Shown: piece by piece, positions 6,949 to 8,732 of the stretch
How the letters are laid out: the number at the start of each line of letters is the position of its first letter
Position numbering within the stretch: position 1 is the stretch's first letter
From: JBGPYM01 sp041493205
GTDB taxonomy: Bacteria; Bacteroidota; Ignavibacteria; UBA10030; UBA6906
Direction: 5' to 3'
DNA length: 8,732 nt
Assembly (NCBI GenBank): GCA_041493205.1
Contig: JBGPYM010000128.1
Location: 1-8,732 of the forward strand
Notes under the pieces: model-generated
The model's input: the letters and a program-made list of their open reading frames with translations, nothing else
The model's database searches: none
What the model was told of the DNA's origin: nothing
Translations under genes and position numbers: made by a program

Positions 6949-7275
6949 ATGGAAACTGGATCAAGCAACGGCACGTTACTCATGACCGCGGACAAGAAGA
7001 GCATCAAGGTCAAGATCTTCGGGTCGGAATACCCCCTGCGCGGGGAGAGTGAGGAATTCACGCGCAAGGTGGCGACGTACGTGGATGAAATGATCTCAAC
7101 GATCCACGCGAAGCTGCCCGATCAGCCGACACTGACGGTCGCGGTGCTCTCTGCATTGAATATTACGGAAGATCTCTTCAAGGAGCGTGAAAAGGCCCGT
7201 GGCCTTTCCGCTCTCGTCGAGGGGGAAGTCGGCAAGATCACACACTACCTCGACAATTCGCTCCGTGAAGTGTAA
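6949..7275 (+). CDS. zapA: Cell division protein ZapA
   Basis: ZapA is a small cytoplasmic protein that crosslinks FtsZ filaments at the division ring. The product is 108 residues from the chosen start. The N-terminal beta segment KSIKVKIFGSEYPLRG is the family's hallmark, followed by VATYVDEMISTI, then LTVAVLSALNITEDLF and a C-terminal coiled-coil helix (about residues 70-108) used for dimer and tetramer formation. Three starts are possible: GTG 6937, ATG 6949 and ATG 6982. The last gives the most typical ZapA N-terminus (MTADKKSIKV) but lacks a ribosome site; ATG 6949 has a G-rich stretch (GGTGGGACGG) in front and is preferred with moderate certainty. The following 6S-like RNA is in the place it occupies after zapA in gamma-proteobacteria. 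Confidence 0.9.
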   Translation: METGSSNGTLLMTADKKSIKVKIFGSEYPLRGESEEFTRKVATYVDEMISTIHAKLPDQPTLTVAVLSALNITEDLFKEREKARGLSALVEGEVGKITHYLDNSLREV

Positions 7276-7341
7276 GCAACACGCTGCACGGTCGCCGTTC
7301 TTTGCATCCATACATAGGTTATGACGCGTACGGTCTCTTGT

Positions 7342-7586
7342 TCCGCACCGTCAGCCGTCTCACACACATTATAAAGAACCAACATTTTTATAATGGGGGC
7401 CCGACTCGTGGGCGTCGATTACATGCCTCACCCCGCCGTTAGCGGGGTTCTTGCGATGACTCCGCTTTTGTAACGCGGACGAGCGAGAGGGTGGAAGTAA
7501 AAGACGTTCAGGCGAGCACCCACTGTGTTGGAAGGGTTCTTTCATAAGTGCCTTTTCTTTGAGACGGCTGTCGTGTGCGGATTTTT
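7342..7586 (+). ncRNA. ssrS: Structured non-coding RNA, probable 6S RNA
   Basis: No protein gene fits here, yet nested inverted repeats define a long rod. Closing helices: 7342-7348 with 7575-7581 (7 bp), 7352-7361 with 7561-7570 (10 perfect bp, CAGCCGTCTC) and 7365-7380 with 7535-7550 (15 bp, one bulge per side). Then comes an asymmetric open loop (7381-7401 against 7531-7534). Inner pairings: CGAC 7402-7405/GTTG 7527-7530, GTGGG 7408-7412/CCCAC 7519-7523, CGTC 7413-7416/GACG 7503-7506, TTAC 7419-7422/GTAA 7497-7500. Apical hairpins: CCCCGC 7431-7436/GCGGGG 7442-7447 and TCCGC 7461-7465/GCGGA 7475-7479. Five T's (7582-7586) follow the outermost helix. Rod shape, open bubble and position after zapA fit 6S RNA, which binds sigma70-type RNA polymerase. 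About 245 bases is somewhat long for the family. No clear promoter was found; 7301-7330 is AT-rich (TTTGCA at 7301). It could instead be a leader of rny. Confidence 0.62.
7582..7586 (+). terminator. T-run closing the 6S-like RNA
   Basis: TTTTT directly follows the 3' arm of the outermost helix (GTGCGGA, 7575-7581). The stem is closed by long-range pairing rather than by a local hairpin, so it is a weaker terminator candidate than a classical one. It may mark the RNA 3' end and may let some transcription continue into rny. Confidence 0.4.
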
Positions 7587-7609
7587 ATTGCCTCGACCAA
7601 TGAGCAAGC

Positions 7610-7614
7610 GGAGG
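7610..7614 (+). promoter_or_regulatory. rny ribosome binding site
   Basis: GGAGG lies four bases before the ATG at 7619. The spacing is short but the match is strong, and the protein read from this ATG begins with the membrane anchor expected for RNase Y, so it decides the start. Confidence 0.75.
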
Positions 7615-7618
7615 CTGT

Positions 7619-8732
7619 ATGCATTTTGAGATCGTCATACCCATTGTGCTCCTGTTCTGCGGAGCAAGCTTTTTCGTCGGGTGGTACCTCAACGCAAAAT
7701 CCAGCCAGGGGAAAATGGCCTCGGCGAAAGAAATGGCCAAGAAAGTCCTGGCCGACGCCGAGAAGGAGGCCGAGACCCTCAAGCGCGAAAAACTTCTCGA
7801 AGTAAAGGACGAGTGGTACCAGAAGAAGAAGGACTTCGACAACGACATCCAGAGCAAGCGGTCGAAGCTGCAGGGGCAGGAGAAGGCGATAGATGTCCGG
7901 GAGGAAAACATCGACCGGAAGGTCGAGCTGCTCGGCAAGAAAGAGCGGGAGATGGGGCTGCTGAAGAAGACGCTCGACGACCAGGCGCGGGGAGTGGAAG
8001 GGCGCCAGGCGGAGCTTGAACGGCTTGTCCTGGAGGAGAATATCCGGCTGGAACGGGCCTCCGGACTTTCCCGCGACGAGGCGAAGCGGACGCTCATCGA
8101 GAACCTCGCCAACGAAGCGCGGTCGGAAGCGGCCCACATGCTGAAGGACATCCGCGACAATGCCCGTGACGAGGCGAAGCGCGAGGCGCAGAAGCTGATC
8201 GTCCAGGCGATCCAGCGCACGGCCGCCGACCATTCGGTGGAGACGACCGTCAGCGTGCTCAACATCCAGAGCGACGAGATGAAAGGGAGGATCATCGGGA
8301 GGGAGGGGCGCAATATCCGGGCGTTCGAGGCCGCCACCGGCGTCGACGTGATCGTGGACGACACGCCCGAAGCCGTCATCCTCTCCGGGTTCGATCCGTT
8401 CCGCCGTGAAGTCGCCCGCATTTCCCTCGAGCGTCTCATTGCGGACGGGCGCATTCATCCCGCGCGCATCGAGGAGGTGGTGGAGAAAGTCCGGACGGAG
8501 CTGGAAGAGGAAGTCATCAAGACCGGAGAAAACACGCTGCTGGAGGTGGGCCTCCACGGCGCGCACCGGGAGATCCTGAAGCTGATCGGCCGGATGAAAT
8601 ACCGTTCCAGCTACGGGCAGAACATGCTCCAGCACAGCATCGAAGTCGCGTTCCTGACCGGCATCATGGCCAGCGAACTCCGTCTCGACGCCGGTCTCGC
8701 CAAGAGGGCGGGGCTCTTCCACGACATCGGCA
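7619..8732 (+). CDS. rny: Ribonuclease Y (3' truncated by window edge)
   Basis: Membrane-anchored endoribonuclease that starts mRNA decay and processes structured RNAs. 371 residues are visible; the family is about 520, so roughly 150 are missing. A hydrophobic N-terminal anchor (residues 3-24, IVIPIVLLFCGASFFVGWYL) is followed by a long charged coiled coil (about 30-205), then a KH RNA-binding domain with the GxxG loop IGREG (residues 226-230) and the VIVDDTPEAV strand. The HD phosphohydrolase domain begins near residue 335: its first metal His is in LQHSIEVA (residue 339) and the HD pair is in GLFHDIG (residues 368-369), just before the window ends. Start ATG 7619 has GGAGG in front. The gap after the 6S-like RNA's T-run is 32 bases and contains no promoter, so the message probably begins upstream, within or before that RNA. 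Confidence 0.97.
   Translation, partial: MHFEIVIPIVLLFCGASFFVGWYLNAKSSQGKMASAKEMAKKVLADAEKEAETLKREKLLEVKDEWYQKKKDFDNDIQSKRSKLQGQEKAIDVREENIDRKVELLGKKEREMGLLKKTLDDQARGVEGRQAELERLVLEENIRLERASGLSRDEAKRTLIENLANEARSEAAHMLKDIRDNARDEAKREAQKLIVQAIQRTAADHSVETTVSVLNIQSDEMKGRIIGREGRNIRAFEAATGVDVIVDDTPEAVILSGFDPFRREVARISLERLIADGRIHPARIEEVVEKVRTELEEEVIKTGENTLLEVGLHGAHREILKLIGRMKYRSSYGQNMLQHSIEVAFLTGIMASELRLDAGLAKRAGLFHDIG

Noticed and set aside
7288..7303. Terminator just after zapA
   Set aside because: ACGG/CCGT with a three-base loop and TTCTTT is too weak a stem to call; zapA may simply run into the RNA gene.
7330..7351. Local hairpin ACGGT (7330-7334) / ACCGT (7347-7351)
   Set aside because: Only five pairs with a 12-base loop, and its 3' arm competes with the much stronger outer helix of the 6S-like RNA.
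7395..7586. tmRNA or RNase P RNA as the identity of the structured RNA
   Set aside because: No tRNA-like ends, tag frame or CCA for tmRNA, and none of the conserved RNase P core sequences; the single rod with a bubble fits 6S better.
7600..7626. Tiny ORF (MSKRRLYAF) whose stop overlaps the start of rny
   Set aside because: No ribosome site in front and it contains the rny Shine-Dalgarno itself; nine codons starting by chance are common.
7508..8722. A 404-codon open frame on the minus strand opposite rny
   Set aside because: It lies opposite the conserved coiled-coil, KH and HD regions of RNase Y and its product has a composition typical of antisense frames in GC-rich DNA, with no recognisable domain or ribosome site.

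Overview
The window is a stretch of bacterial housekeeping genes, all on the + strand, with high G+C (roughly 60% by eye). The order is thrS (5' end cut off) - infC - rpmI - rplT - pheS - pheT - small coiled-coil gene - zapA - structured non-coding RNA (6S-like) - rny (3' end cut off). Infernally conserved translation genes followed by ZapA and RNase Y, together with a PheS that carries a four-cysteine insertion, suggest a lineage in or near the Bacteroidota/Chlorobiota/Ignavibacteriota group. That placement is inference from gene order and protein style, not from a search.

Bases 1-3048 hold the translation block: threonyl-tRNA synthetase, initiation factor IF3, and ribosomal proteins bL35 and bL20. 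IF3 almost certainly starts at a non-canonical AUU codon (1852) behind a perfect Shine-Dalgarno that overlaps the thrS stop. Between rplT and pheS lies a strong hairpin followed by seven T's (3061-3124). It ends only 14 bases before the pheS start, so there is no room for a promoter after it. Transcripts from upstream must read through it to express pheS and pheT, which makes it a likely attenuator. pheS and pheT overlap by four bases and encode the two subunits of phenylalanyl-tRNA synthetase.

Bases 6589-7275 hold two small cell-division-type genes: a coiled-coil protein that resembles ZapB in style only, and ZapA, a partner of FtsZ. The next 343 bases (7276-7618) contain no protein gene. 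They hold a set of nested long-range inverted repeats (32 base pairs in three closing helices) that fold into a long rod ending in a T-run. Position after zapA, rod shape and an open internal loop all fit 6S RNA, the regulator that mimics an open promoter and binds RNA polymerase. rny starts only 32 bases after the T-run, so this RNA may also act as the leader of the RNase Y message.

Nothing here looks like a mobile element, CRISPR array, phage region or novel multi-gene system. The points most worth a second look are the RNA between zapA and rny, the attenuator before pheS, the AUU start of infC and an AT-rich patch inside pheT.
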